NCBI RefSeq assembly: GCF_963259705.1 | Contig: NC_081842.1 | Location: forward strand, 184,392,349 to 184,456,348 | DNA length: 64,000 bases | Direction of reading: 5' to 3' | Source of the DNA: Myotis daubentonii | Taxonomy: Eukaryota; Chordata; Mammalia; Chiroptera; Vespertilionidae | Shown here: in pieces, positions 35,430-46,350 of the stretch | Position numbering within the stretch: the stretch's first letter is position 1 | Layout of the letters: every line of letters starts with the position of its first letter | Program-made: the position numbers and the translations under genes | Notes under the pieces: generated by a model | The model's database searches: none | The model's input: the letters and a program-made list of their open reading frames with translations, nothing else | What the model was told of the DNA's origin: nothing

Positions 35430-36278
35430 ATGCGGAGACAAAGAAACAGGACAAAATTGTCAATGGAAGAAATAGAGTTCAGAACCACACTTTTAAGGTC
35501 TCTCAAGAACTGTTTAGAAGCTGCCGATAAACTTAATGAGATGTACACGAAAACTAATAAGACCCTCGATCTTATATTGGGGAACCAACGAGAAATTAAG
35601 CATACACGGACTGAAATAACGAATATTATACAGACGCCCGACAACAGACCAGAGGAGCGCAAGAATCAAGTCAATGATTTGAAATGCGAGGAAGCAAAAA
35701 ACATCCAACTGGAAAAGCAAAATGAAAAAAGAATCCAAAAATGCGAGGATAGTGTAAGGAGCCTCTGGGACAGCTTCAAGCGTACCAACATCAGAATTAT
35801 AGGGGTGCCAGAAGATGAGAGAGAGCAAGATATTGAAAACCTATTTGAAGAAATAATGACAGAAAACTTCCCCCACCTGGTGAAAGAAATGGACTTACAG
35901 GTCCAAGAAGCGCGGAGAACCCCAAACAAAAGGAATCCAAAGAGGACCACACCAAGACACATCATAATTAAAATGCCAAGAGCAAAAGATAAAGAGAGAA
36001 TCTTAAAAACAGCAAGAGAAAGAAACTCAGTTACCTACAAGGGAATACCCATACGACTGTCAGCTGATTTCTCAACAGAAACTTTGCAGGCCAGAAGGGA
36101 GTGGCAAGAAATATTCAAAGTGATGAATACCAAGAACCTACAACCAAGATTACTTTATCCAGCAAAGCTATCATTCAGAATTGAAGGTCAGATAAAGAGC
36201 TTCACAGATAAGGAAAAGCTAAAGGAGTTCATCACCACCAAACCAGGATTATATGAAATGCTGAAAGGTGTCCTTTGA
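35430..36278 (+). CDS. HAL1 ORF1 protein (L1 ORF1p-like RNA-binding protein)
   Basis: 282 codons, intact. L1 ORF1p forms coiled-coil trimers that coat the element RNA and acts as a nucleic-acid chaperone. Visible parts: N-terminal and coiled-coil-like region (about residues 10-115, rich in K/E/L), RRM beginning TNIRIIGVPE at residue 119, linker with basic patch RRTPNKRNPKRTTPRH (162-177), and C-terminal domain with 'IIIKMPRAKDKERIL' (178-192) and 'PAKLSFRIEGQIKSF' (244-258). It is shorter than human ORF1p (about 338 residues), mostly in the coiled coil. Sense-strand start in a favourable position after a long 5' UTR. Codon use is A-rich like L1, unlike the flanks. Confidence 0.95.
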   Translation: MRRQRNRTKLSMEEIEFRTTLLRSLKNCLEAADKLNEMYTKTNKTLDLILGNQREIKHTRTEITNIIQTPDNRPEERKNQVNDLKCEEAKNIQLEKQNEKRIQKCEDSVRSLWDSFKRTNIRIIGVPEDEREQDIENLFEEIMTENFPHLVKEMDLQVQEARRTPNKRNPKRTTPRHIIIKMPRAKDKERILKTARERNSVTYKGIPIRLSADFSTETLQARREWQEIFKVMNTKNLQPRLLYPAKLSFRIEGQIKSFTDKEKLKEFITTKPGLYEMLKGVL

Positions 36279-36963
36279 GAAGAGGAAGAGGAAGAAAAGG
36301 GTAAAGATACAAATTATGAACAACAAATATGCATCTATCAACAAGTGAATCTAAGAATCAAGTGAATAAATAATCTGATGAACAGAATGAACTGTTGATT
36401 ATAATAGAATCAGGGACATAGAAAGGGAATGGACTGACTATTCTTGGGGGGGAAAGGGGTGTGGGAGATGTGGGAAGAGACTGGACAAAAATCGTGCACC
36501 TATGGATGAGGACAGTGGGTGGGGAGTGAGGGCGGAGGGTGGGGCGGGAACTGGGAGGAGGGGAGTTATGGGGGGAATAAAAAAGAGGAACAAATGTAAT
36601 GATCTGAACAATAAAGATTTAATTAAAAAAAAAATATTTTCTCTCCCAGTCAACAGTTGTCTTTCTCTTTAATTGTGGTATCCTTTTGTGGTTCAAAGGT
36701 TTTAAAATTTGAATGTTGTCAAATCTACTAGTCTTTTCTATCATGGTTTGTGCATTAAGACATTCTTCTCTGTCCTGTTATCATAAAGACATTCTTCTAT
36801 ATGTTCTTATAAGTATAAATATTCATTTTATATCATTAATACCTCTGGAATTTATTTTTGTGTACTATGTGAGACAGTAATTTTATTTTTTCCATATGGG
36901 CAGCCAATTGATCCAGTTTCACTTACTGAGTGACAGAACTGATCTGTAATGTGTCATTTACTT

Positions 36964-37016
36964 TTTTTAAAATATATTTTTATTGATTTCAGAGAGGAAG
37001 GGAGAGGGAGAAGCTG
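36964..37016 (-). repeat. Ves SINE fragment
   Basis: 'tatttttattgatttcagagaggaagggagaggga' is the tail end of an antisense Ves; the tRNA head is missing. Confidence 0.7.
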
Positions 37017-37157
37017 CAAAAAACAGGCATCTCTTCCTCGCTGCTGATTTTAAAGACAATTACTTCTACTATCTCACTATTTAGCACACTGTAGCTTTTA
37101 GCAAATATCCTTATCAGGTTAAGAATAGTCTCTTCTATCTCTAGCTTGCTTAATCTT

Positions 37158-38613
37158 TTTTTTTTTAATATGCATTTAGGTTTTTTTAATTATTGTTTAA
37201 AGTATTACATATGTCTCCTTTTTCCCGATTGACCCCCCCTCCACAACCGCCCCCGCCCAAGACAAGCCCCCACCGCCCCAGTGTCTGTGTCCACTGGTTT
37301 TGCTAATATGCATGCATACAAGTCCTTTGGTTGATCTCTAACCCCCCGCCTTCTCTCTGAGGTTGGACGGTCTGTTCAGTGTTACCTTGTCTCGGGATCT
37401 ATTTTTGTTCATCAGTTTATGTTGTTCATTATATCCCACATATAAGTGAGGTCATGTGATATTTATCTTTCTCCGACTGGCTTATTTCGCTTAGCATAAT
37501 GCTCTCCAGTTCCATCCATGCTGCTGCAAATGGTAAAAGTCCTTTCTTGTTTATAGCAACGTAGTATTCCATTCTGTAGATGTACTACAGTTTTTTAATC
37601 CACTCTTCTGCTGATGGGCACTTAGGTTGTTTCCAAATCTTAGCTATTGTAAATTGTGCTGCTATGAACATAGTGGGGCATATATATCCTTTCTGATTGG
37701 TGTTTCTGGTTTCTTGGGATATAGTCCTAGAAGTAGGATTACCAGGTAAATAGGAGTTCCATTTTTAACTTTTTGACAGTGTCTGCACCTGTGTGCATTC
37801 CCACCAGCAGTGCACGAGGGCTCCCTTTTCTCCACATCCTCATCAGCACTTGTCATTTGTTGATTTGTTGATGATAGCCATTCTGACAGGTGTGAGATGG
37901 TATCTTGTTGTTTTGATTTGCATCTCTCCGATGATTAGTGACTGAGCATGTTTTCATATGTCTCTTGGCTTTCTGTATGTCCTCTTTTGAAAAATGTCTA
38001 TTTAGGTCCTTTGCCCATTTTTTGATTGGATTGTTTATCTTCCTTTTGTTAAGTTTATGAGTTCCCTGTAAATTTTGGAGATTAAACACTTATCTGAAAT
38101 AGCATTGGCAAATATGTTTTCCCATGCACTGGGCTTTCTTGTTGTTTTGTTGATGGTTTCTTTTGCTGTGCAGAAGCCTTTTATTTTGATGTAGTCCCAT
38201 TTACTTATTTTATCCTTTGTTTCCATTGTCCTAGGAGCTGTATCGGTAAAGATAGTGCTATCACATATGTCTGATATTTTGCTGCCAATAGAGTCTTCTA
38301 AGATTTTTATCGTTTCCTGTCTTACATTTAAGTCCTTTAACCATTTTGAGTTTATTTTTGTGTATGGTGTAAGTTGGTGATCTAGTTTCATTTTTTTGCA
38401 TGTATCTGACCAATTTTTCCAGCACCATTTATTGAAGAGACTGTCTTGATTCCATTGTATGCTCTTGACTCCTTTGTCAAATATTAATTGAGCATAATGG
38501 CTTGGGTCTATTTCTGGGTTCTCTGTTCTGTTCCATTGGTCTATATGTCTGTTCTTGTCCCAGTACCAGGCAGTTTTGAAAACCGTGGCTTTGTAATATA
38601 GCTTGATATTTGG
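37158..38613 (-). mobile_element. L1, 5'-truncated, ORF2 C-terminus
   Basis: Antisense L1 ending in poly(T) on the plus strand (37158-37169). Perfect 16-bp target duplication TAGCTTGCTTAATCTT (37142-37157 and 38614-38629). Coding remains of the ORF2 C-terminus run from 38613 to about 37430: '[26 protein letters not shown]', then after a frameshift near 38060 '[18 protein letters not shown]', then more stops. 3' UTR 37158-37430. About 1.46 kb, no reverse-transcriptase domain. Confidence 0.93.
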
Positions 38614-38792
38614 TAGCTTGCTTAATCTTGAATGCATGTTTCATTTTATTCACTGCTGCTTCTGTGTTTATTCAGATGGTCATGTAGATTTCCTCTTTTA
38701 ATGCTAACATGGTAAAGTAATTAATTTTAAAGTTAGCATCCTAGTAGTCCCAGAATAAACTCTATTTGGTCATAGAACTTTTTATTTATGCA

Positions 38793-39037
38793 CTAGAGGC
38801 CTGGTGTATGAAATTCATGTACAGGTAGGGTCCCTAGGCAATCAGGGCCGATCTGTAGGGAGACCGGCAGGGAGATCGGGGTACCCTGGCCCCCACCTTG
38901 GCTGGCCTGGGGCCTGAGGGCAGGTCCTGTATTGAGCGTCTGCCCCCTGGTGATCAGTGTGCATCATAGCGACTGGTCAGTCCACTGGTTGTTCTGCTGT
39001 TAGGTCGATTTGCATATTAGGCTTTTATTATATAGGA
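38793..39037 (-). mobile_element. Helitron, non-autonomous (abuts the next one)
   Basis: CTAGAGGCCTGGTGTATGAAATTCATGTAC (3' end and hairpin) to CTTTTATTATATAGGA. 245 bp. Its 5' terminus touches the CTAG of the next element with no host base between. Confidence 0.92.
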
Positions 39038-39749
39038 CTAGGGGCCCAGTGCACGAAATTCGTGCACTGGGTGTGGGGCGGGGGGGAGTGTCCCTCAGCC
39101 CAGCCTGCCCCCTCTCACATACTGGGAGCCCTCAGGCATTGACCCCCATCACCCTCCAATCGCAGGATCGGCCCCTTGCCCAGGCCTGACGCCTCTGGCC
39201 TAGGCATCCGGCCCGGGCAGTGGGGACCTGCAGTGGCAGCGGGGGGCGCCGCGATCACGCGGGCTCCGCCCCTGCCCCTGCAGGACGCCTCTGACTGAGG
39301 CATTCGGCCCGGGCAGCGGGGACCCGCAGCTGCAGTGGCCCCGCGATCGTGGGCTTCGCTTTAGGCCCAGGCAAGGGACCCCTAGCTCCTGGGACTGCCA
39401 GCTTCGACCGTGCTCAGCTCCCATCGCTGGCTCCACCCCTACTTCCTGCTTTCACTGGCCAGGGCGGAAAAGGCGCCTGATTCTCCAATCATGGCTGGGG
39501 GTCAGGGCAAAGGCGGCCCCAGGGCCGCCTTTGCCCTGCCCCCCAGCTCTTAGCTCCCCCCTGGGTTTCCGATCACTGTCAGTGGCAGGGGGCTTCTTCC
39601 TGCTTTCCCTTTCACCTCCCTGCATTGTGCCTACATATGCAAATTAACCGCCATCTTAGTTGGCAGTTAATTTGCATATATCCCTGATTAGCCAATGAAA
39701 AGGGTATCGTCGTATGCCAATTACCATTTTTCTCTTTTATTAGTGTAGA
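39038..39749 (-). mobile_element. Helitron, non-autonomous, GC-rich
   Basis: CTAGGGGCCCAGTGCACGAAATTCGTGCAC to 'ctcttttattagtgtaga', 712 bp. Same subfamily as 57942-59253, which has expanded internal repeats. Ends near 'atatgcaaattaaccgccatcttagttggcagttaatttgcatat', an internal inverted AT-rich motif shared with that copy. Confidence 0.92.
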
Positions 39750-40260
39750 TTACTGGGTATGGTATGCTATATTTTGTTTAAGTTTTGACATTTACATTAA
39801 TAAGTGACTATCCTAAAATTTTTCTTTGTTATTTTCTTCTTTGTACTTTATCATTACTTTTCTTTTTTCTAATTTTTAAACTAATTTTTAATCTCTATTT
39901 TATAACATTCATCTAAGATTATAAATCATAGCCTTAGATGCAGTTTTAACATGTGGTCCCTTCATTATCATTCAGGTTTAAATATTTCATAATTTCCATT
40001 ATGATTTCTACTTTCACCAATGAATTATTTAGAAGTATGCGTGTGAAGTGGTGGTGGCTATTGTTTTGTTAAGGGATTCCTAATTTACTCCATTGTCAAA
40101 GAATGTTATCTATGCAATACTGGGGTTTTGGTGTTTTCTTTTTCCATAACAATTTAAATTTTTTTTCTTATAGTCTGTTATGTCTGAAAGTAATACTGTG
40201 TCCTTTCTTTTGGTTAACATTTTCCTGAAATCTTTTTCATCACTTTCTTTTTATTTAATT

Positions 40261-41564
40261 TTTAACTTGTAATTACGAAATATTATAAACATTCAGAAAA
40301 TATAACCCTAATGACATCTATGTACCAATCACAGGGACTCAATAAATGTTTACATCTTGCCCAAAACAGGACATTTTTAGTGTCAAATTCACAAGAATGA
40401 GATGACACTTGCATAAAAGCTACTGAATTAACAAAAAGGGCAGAAATTAATACAGTAATTTTTCATAATGAAATGAGAAGACAATTGACAAAAGCAAATC
40501 TAAGGAGATGAGGGGGAAGGACAGTCTTAAGATTTTACATTAATTTAAAAATAATGCTTTATTGCATCCATTCTAAGATATCAATGATTATAAGATACAT
40601 CCCAATGCCAGAGATGTTAACATATGAAAAAATAATGTAGAATCAATGAGATAAAGCACCAGCAGAAAAAGTCAGTGCCAAAACTATTAATAATCCATCA
40701 TGGTACACTGCTAACCTCTCCTGTGATAGACTAAAAGGAAAGAGGACAGTTGACTCATAATCAGTCACCTCTAATGATCAACACGATTGGAAAATGGAGT
40801 ACCCAGTTTCACTAACCGGTAAAAAAGTGTTACTTTAAATCACATATGGACTAATAGTTTTTGAAAACTCACAATATATTTATCATTAAAACTATGTTGA
40901 ATATAACTCACCTTATTTGAATGATTCCTAAGGCCCTGTAGAATTCTTCAGAATCTGAGATTCATTTATCTACGGTAATTATCAATTACAACAGTAACTA
41001 CCATTGACTAAGAATCTAAGTCCCAGACACTGTGTTTGGATACTTTTTAATATATCAATTAATTTGCTACTCATAATTTCATGATTAAATGACATGACTC
41101 CTATTCCAGAGAGATAAATAAAATGCAGAGCTGAATAGATGAGTTGCCTGAAGTCACAAACCTAATTATTAGCAAAATCCAGATTGGAATTACATTTCAT
41201 ATATGGCCTGTTCTTGTCTCTACTCTATACTACCTCTTTAATGTTACTGTATCTCCATTTTTTAGATTTTACCTGTAAATGTCAATATTTTGCTTTTAGC
41301 TAGTATGTTGGGAAGGAGGAAAAATCACACCAGGACTTAACCAACATTTTACTTTTCCATTAAGGCAAGGGCACCATCTAGTGGCACACACGCTGCCACC
41401 AATACAATCCAAGGAAGTAGATGGGAAGGAAATGGTTTCTCACTCTCCTGCTTTCCTCAGCTGGTTTTACACTACCTTGCGACAAGTTGGGAATTTTTAT
41501 GTTAACTCTTCTAGTCAAGAAATAGAGAATCATGGTGACATTAAGGACTGAACAGGATTTTGGA
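40261..41564. other. Intron, no confident element
   Basis: AT-rich. A weak antisense MIR-like patch at 41085-41170. No exon or RNA gene seen. Confidence 0.45.
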
Positions 41565-41750
41565 GACAGGCCCAAGTTCAATCCCAGATTCACCATTTAC
41601 TGTGTAACCTTGGAAAGTTACTAAAAGTAGCTTGAGTCTCAGTCTTCTCACATGTAAAATGAAGTAACACCATTTACCTAAAAGGGTTATCATGAAAATA
41701 CAAGTGCAAATAATCCAGCACAGTGCCTAATCGTGAGCTTCCTCAATTAC
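41565..41750 (+). repeat. MIR SINE
   Basis: 'caagttcaatcccagattcaccatttactgtgtaaccttgg' and 'gtctcagtcttctcacatgtaaaatg' match the MIR order well. Confidence 0.85.
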
Positions 41751-42510
41751 TACTGGTTCCTTTCCCTAGACTCCTTTCATGTAAAATAAAACCACACGGG
41801 TGTTTTGTTTTGTTTTTAGAAAATATATCGTACAACTGGCTTATGTTGTGCTTAAGATAACTTCCACAGCTTCTTTTTATGTAATCTATAGTAAATACTC
41901 TGCAACATTTATTCATTATTTTATAAATATACAAAATCAACAATAAGCATTTTTGTTGTTACATAAATTACTATGTACCAGGCACTTTTGACAGTGGATG
42001 GGGAACTCACTATCGAATGGGGAAATCAGACAAGTTAAAATGTAGGTACTTTCATGGCTATAAGTGACAAATGTGATAAGGCAGAGGAGAGGGTATGTGA
42101 ATCAGGAATGCTTCACAACAGAACCAACATTTGAAAAGTCTCTTAAAAGATGAGCTCACCAGGGAGGGCACAGAAAATTCCTGACAGAGAAACAATGTCA
42201 ACTGGAAATATTGGGTGAAGTATATAAGTAATCGTCTAACCATTATACACCTGAAATTAATACAAAATAATACTGAATGTAAACCATAATTGAAAAATAA
42301 AATTAAAAATATGTATCTCAAGATCAGTGAGGAATGAAGAAACACAATAAGGGAACGTGAAGTATAATGTAGTTGGAATATAGGATGGGATGGATGGAGA
42401 GGTGGGAAGAGATCTATGGTGTGGATCAATGTAAGCTCATTAAGCTCATTTGGACGCTAGATGATAGATGCATATCAATTACCATCACCGTTACATCAAC
42501 ATCCATAGCA
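41751..42510. other. Intron, no confident element
   Basis: Possible antisense MIR/L2 end at 41945-42030 and an L1-like 3' end at about 42215-42310 ('attatacacctgaaattaatacaaaataatactg'). No exon. Confidence 0.4.
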
Positions 42511-42513
42511 TGC

Positions 42514-42549
<36 letters not shown>

Positions 42550-42625
42550 ATATATATATGTGTGTGTGTGTGTGTATACATATATACATATATATACATA
42601 TATATATATGTGTATATATATATGT
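42511..42625. repeat. (TA)n/(TG)n microsatellite
   Basis: Compound dinucleotide tract; a 186-codon frame across it is an artefact. Confidence 0.95.
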
Positions 42626-42929
42626 TGTGTACTAGTGTGAAACCCTATGCAAACATTATTGCTAAGCCTCACAACAACCCTGTGTGGTGGAGAGACTGTT
42701 CCATGATGTGGACTCTCAAGTTAGATCAAGCTAGATCCAAGCCAGAACAGAAATTGTTTCTCATAAAAACTCTCAGAGACTGTTTGAGCAGTCCCTCCCC
42801 TATACTGCCTGGTGTGCTAGCTCATGCTGATTCCTGGAACAGGCCGTTGTATCTAAGCATTTCCCCCTTACCTAGGGTGGATCATACCCCAGTACCTCTG
42901 CCCATTTGCCGTGTTCTATATACTAGTAA

Positions 42930-42963
42930 CTAGGGGCCCAGTGCACAAATTCGTGCACCTTGA
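42930..42963 (-). mobile_element. Helitron 3' end fragment
   Basis: Only the 3' terminus and hairpin remain (CTAGGGGCCCAGTGCACAAATTCGTGCAC); the rest is missing, so this is a truncated copy or a deletion relic. Confidence 0.75.
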
Positions 42964-43384
42964 AAGGACCTTTGGGCAATGAGGCTGCAGTGGTCACTAT
43001 TGAGCCTATCTCAAGCAAAGAAAACAGTTAATTACAGACTGAGTGGTGACTGAGGTCAATAGCAAGTGCTTAGAAAAGCAATTAAGTCAAGAAGACAGAA
43101 GGAAAACCAAAGGAAAGAAATAAAACAGTAAACATTTTCTAAATTCTTTATACTATCACATATATACCATCATCTGCTCAAAATAAGCCTGTCTCATTCC
43201 TATCCTGCAACTTCACCAAAAGAATAGCTTACCACTAGAAGCTGATTCACCTAGTTATGATAGAGTTGGTTCTTCTTTAGATACAATGGGCTACTAGAAA
43301 CTATATCCCCCAACTCTGCATTCTTTCTTGCCTTTAGCTATTTGGAAACTGAACAAGCAATTAAAAGCAGCATGAAGCTATTAG

Positions 43385-44005
43385 ATCTGCACTGACTAAT
43401 AGAGTAGCCACTAGCCATAGGTGGCTACTGGGCACCTGAAGGGCAGCTAGTCGGAACTGAGATGTGCCATAATGTAAAGACACCCTGGATTTGGAAGACT
43501 TAATATCTATATATATATGAAAGCCTAAGCAACCATTATACCTGAATGACCAGAACGACTGGAACACCAATCACTATAATGCACACAGACCACCAGAGGG
43601 CAGACACTCAACGCAGGAGCTGCCCCCTGGTGGTCAGTGCGCTCCCAAAGCCAAACTCCCGTGGCCCCTCTCCCCAGCCTCAGCCAGCTTCCAGTGGCTC
43701 CTCCCCGCAGCCAGCCAGCCCCTGGATAGGCCTCAATCACCAGCCAGGCTAAGGGACCACACCTGTGCACAAATTCATGCACCAGGCCTCTAGTTTAGGA
43801 AATAATGCAAAATATCTCATTAATAACTTTTTTACGGATTACATGTTGAAATAAAATTCTGGATATTATTTATTTGGCCTAAGCAAATATATTATTAAAA
43901 TTAATTTCACCTATCTCTTTCTACTTTTTAAATGTGGCTACTGTAAAAATTTTAAAGTATATATGTGGCTCACATATTTCTACTGGATGTTGCTGCTACA
44001 TCACT
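43385..44005 (+). repeat. Old hAT element split by a Helitron
   Basis: 'gtagccactagccataggtggctactgggcacctgaa' before the Helitron and 'caaaatatctcattaataac...aaatgtggctactg...atttctactgga' after it are consecutive parts of one old hAT-Charlie type family (related to 25075-25285). Confidence 0.6.
43506..43793 (+). mobile_element. Helitron, non-autonomous
   Basis: Begins TCTATATATATATGAAAGCC and ends GTGCACAAATTCATGCACCAGGCCTCTAG (hairpin plus CTAG). 288 bp. Flanked by A and T within an old hAT. Confidence 0.92.
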
Positions 44006-44204
44006 GTTGTTAAAGAATGTTGAACAAAAAGGACAAAGAAGCAAAAAGTAGGATTTTTTCATAGTTTTTTCTACTGTTTGCTCTACTTCCAACACTATAA
44101 CTCATTTTCCAACCCCTGTCCTTGATTATAAAACAGAGGTTAAACAAAAAAATCAGTAGCTACATTAAGTCATGGATACAACATTAAATCATAGGCCAAA
44201 AGAG

Positions 44205-44320
44205 TTTAGCCCTGGTTCTGGTTCTGACTAGCAGTTACCCTGGAGAAATCATTTTTTCTCTCTGGCCTTAGTTACTTACCTAACGAAGCTAAACTAAATT
44301 TAGACTTCCATGATTCTGTC
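44205..44320 (+). repeat. MIR fragment
   Basis: 'ggttctgactagcagttaccctggagaaatca' then 'tctggccttagttacttacc' is MIR order. It lies 60 bp from the 51-bp exon, on its 3' side. Confidence 0.6.
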
Positions 44321-44378
44321 AAAACATTGTTTTTCTTTCTGTCAAAATTGGTTTTCATAAAAATGAGTAAATACTCAC

Positions 44379-44429
44379 TCTGAGTCTAACACATCCTCGG
44401 CGAGAGCCTCTCATCATTTTGTCCTTGGA
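44379..44429 (-). CDS. OSBPL9: OSBPL9 coding exon (PH domain), 51 bp
   Basis: On the minus strand a pyrimidine-rich acceptor ending TTTTAG precedes 17 codons reading SKDKMMRGSRRGCVRLR, followed by donor GTGAGT. This is the basic beta-strand region of the ORP9 PH domain that precedes [10 protein letters not shown]. Basic residues here are of the kind that contact phosphoinositide headgroups in PH domains (family knowledge). The exon ends in phase 0 and joins the 79-bp exon at 21807 in frame. No damage. The preceding exon is not recognised in 44430-64000. Confidence 0.95.
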
Positions 44430-44647
44430 CTAAAAGAAAAACAAAAACATTCAATGAATAAAAGCTTAACTGATTATTTTTAGAATCATCTAGAGATTAA
44501 GAGACAAAATTTATAGTAATATTCCCCATCCCTCTTCCCCCCAAATCATTTCGAGATAGAAATTAGCAGGTTTAAAATGAAATTGTTTTACAGTCTATAC
44601 AAATAAACCTAATTATAGGATTTTATGAATACCTTTAATGTAGCATA

Positions 44648-45496
44648 TCATATATATATAAAGCCAGCGACTGGAACGCTGTAACAACCAGAACAACAGG
44701 TTGCTATGACGCCCACTGGCCGGCCAACCTCCTTCGGCCCCTCCCCCCAGCTGGCCCTGCTCCCAATTGGCCTCTCCCACCCTGATCAAGGGCAGGGCAG
44801 CTGGCCAACCCCCCTGCGGCCCCTCCCTCGGGCCAGCCCAACCCCAGATCAGTCCCCCCACCTCAATTAGGGCGGGCCAGCTGGCCAACTGTCTGTGGCC
44901 CCTCCCTCTAGCCAACCACGCCCCCGATTGGTCCCCCACCCCATCAGCTTGCAGCCCCTCCTCCCAGCCAGCTCCGCCCCCGATCGGCACCCCTCCCCCC
45001 CCATCAGGGGCAGGACCGCCTGCAGCCCCTCCCCCTGCCTTATCCAGTCCTCGATCAGTACCCCACACACCAATCGGGGGTGGGGCCAGCCAGCCAACTA
45101 CCCACGGCCCCTCCCCCCGGCCACTGGCCCCTCCATTGGTCCCCCTACCCCATTTGGGAGCAGGGCCAGCCAGCCCACAACCCCTCCCCATGGCCTGCCC
45201 CACACCCAATCAGCCCCCACCACCCCAATCCGCCCGCGGCCCTTACCCCCAACCAACTCTGCCCCCGATCAGCCCCCCACACTCCAATCAGGGGCAAGAC
45301 CGGTGGCTACCGCCCGCAGGCCCTCCCCACGGCTGGCCCCGTCCCCAATCGGCCCGCCCACCCCAATTGGGGACGGGGTCCACCGTCCAATTGCCAGCTG
45401 TCTCCTCCTCCCAACAGGCCTGGCCCCAACCTGCCCCAATAGGGGCCGGACCAGCTGGACCCCACCTGTGCATGATTTCATGAACTGGGCCTCTAG
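44648..45496 (+). mobile_element. Helitron with internal GC-rich minisatellite
   Basis: Begins TCATATATATATAAAGCC and ends GTGCATGATTTCATGAAC...GGGCCTCTAG. About 849 bp, largely a degenerate tandem array (44750-45440) of roughly 70-100-bp units built on 'cccctccccccagccagc', 'ccgatc' and 'ggggc'. Long frames on both strands (up to 238 codons) are only this array. Confidence 0.9.
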
Positions 45497-45502
45497 TGTC
45501 TA

Positions 45503-46350
45503 TCCTATATAATAAAAGAGAAACATGTATATTAACTATCTGTTTGCTATGCTCACCAGCCAATCAGAGTGAATATGCAAATTAACCCAACGGGCGGAGA
45601 GCAGAGCAGGAAAGCCAGAGGCTTGGGGGGCCGTGGCTCCCTTGGTTGCTCCCAACATGGGGAGCACCAGGAATTCTGGGAATAGTAGTTTTGGTGGCAG
45701 CCCAGGACCTGAAGTGGAAGCCCAGAGCACCAGGAATGCTTGGAATCATAGTTCTGGTGGCAGATGGATCTCCTAGACCAGGGGTCCTCAGACTTTTTAA
45801 ACAAGGGGCCAGTTCACTGTCCCTCAGACCGTTGGAGGGCCGGACTATAGTTTAAAAAAAAACTATGAAAAAATTCCTATGCACACTGCACATATCTTAT
45901 TTTGAAGTAAAAAAACAAAACAGGAACAAATACAATATTTGTATTGCCATGTGGCCCGCGGGCCATAGTTTGAGGACCCCTGTCCTAGACACTAGCAAAG
46001 TGAGCCTGGAGCAAGTTACTGTTGCAGTGGGGGATGGCGGGAAAGCAAAGGTGAGAGACATAAGTAAAAATCAGAGTGTCTAGGAAAAATTAAAGGGAAG
46101 CTATCCTAAAACTTCCAGGAAATCTCTACCAATTAAGCAAAGAAAAAAAAAATGCCTCTATTATTCGGTGAGCAACAAACCAAACTGGGTTGGGGGTCTC
46201 AGGCAATTCGTTCATATGATTGCAAAGACAGACAGAAACTCCCAGATTGGAGAGGGCTCCCCTGAGGGCTCCCAGATTGGAGGGGGTGCAGGTCGGGCTG
46301 AGGGACCCCCACCACCCCCGTGCATCAATCTTCATGCACCGGGCCCCTAG
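45503..46350 (+). mobile_element. Helitron carrying a nested hAT element
   Basis: Begins TCCTATATAATAAAAGAG, six bases after the previous Helitron ends. Ends CATGCACCGGGCCCCTAG. 848 bp including the 204-bp hAT at 45779-45982. Confidence 0.88.
45779..45982 (+). mobile_element. Non-autonomous hAT element
   Basis: Terminal inverted repeats CAGGGGTCCTCA / TGAGGACCCCTG, perfect 8-bp target duplication TCCTAGAC (45771-45778 and 45983-45990). 204 bp. Nested in a Helitron, so younger than it. Confidence 0.95.

Larger units (their letters stand above)
34725..36632 (+). mobile_element. HAL1 retrotransposon, full length and apparently intact
   Basis: A half-L1: L1-type 5' end (GGGGTCGAACCAAGATGGCGGC), about 700 bp of 5' UTR, an intact ORF1 (35430-36278), then a G-rich 3' UTR with AATAAA at about 36610 and a poly(A) end. 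There is no ORF2 at all. Perfect 11-bp target duplication AATATTTTCTC (34714-34724 and 36633-36643). It depends on L1 ORF2 protein supplied in trans. The intact frame and perfect duplication imply a recent insertion. Confidence 0.93.
34630..40260 (-). repeat. Old antisense L1 in pieces
   Basis: One decayed L1 seems to run through this stretch: 34630-34724 ('tagttctttatatattctggatgtcaacc'), 36644-36960, 37020-37157, 38614-38792 and 39750-40260. It is interrupted by the HAL1, a Ves fragment, the younger L1 and two Helitrons. The two sides of the HAL1 insertion join without a gap. No intact frame. Confidence 0.7.

Noticed and set aside
42511..42625. Z-DNA or promoter-like TA/TG tract
   Set aside because: Ordinary compound microsatellite; no other promoter signals.
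44767..45512. Long proline-rich frames on both strands (up to 238 codons)
   Set aside because: They cover a GC-rich tandem array inside a Helitron. Open in several frames because the array lacks TA-rich stop codons.
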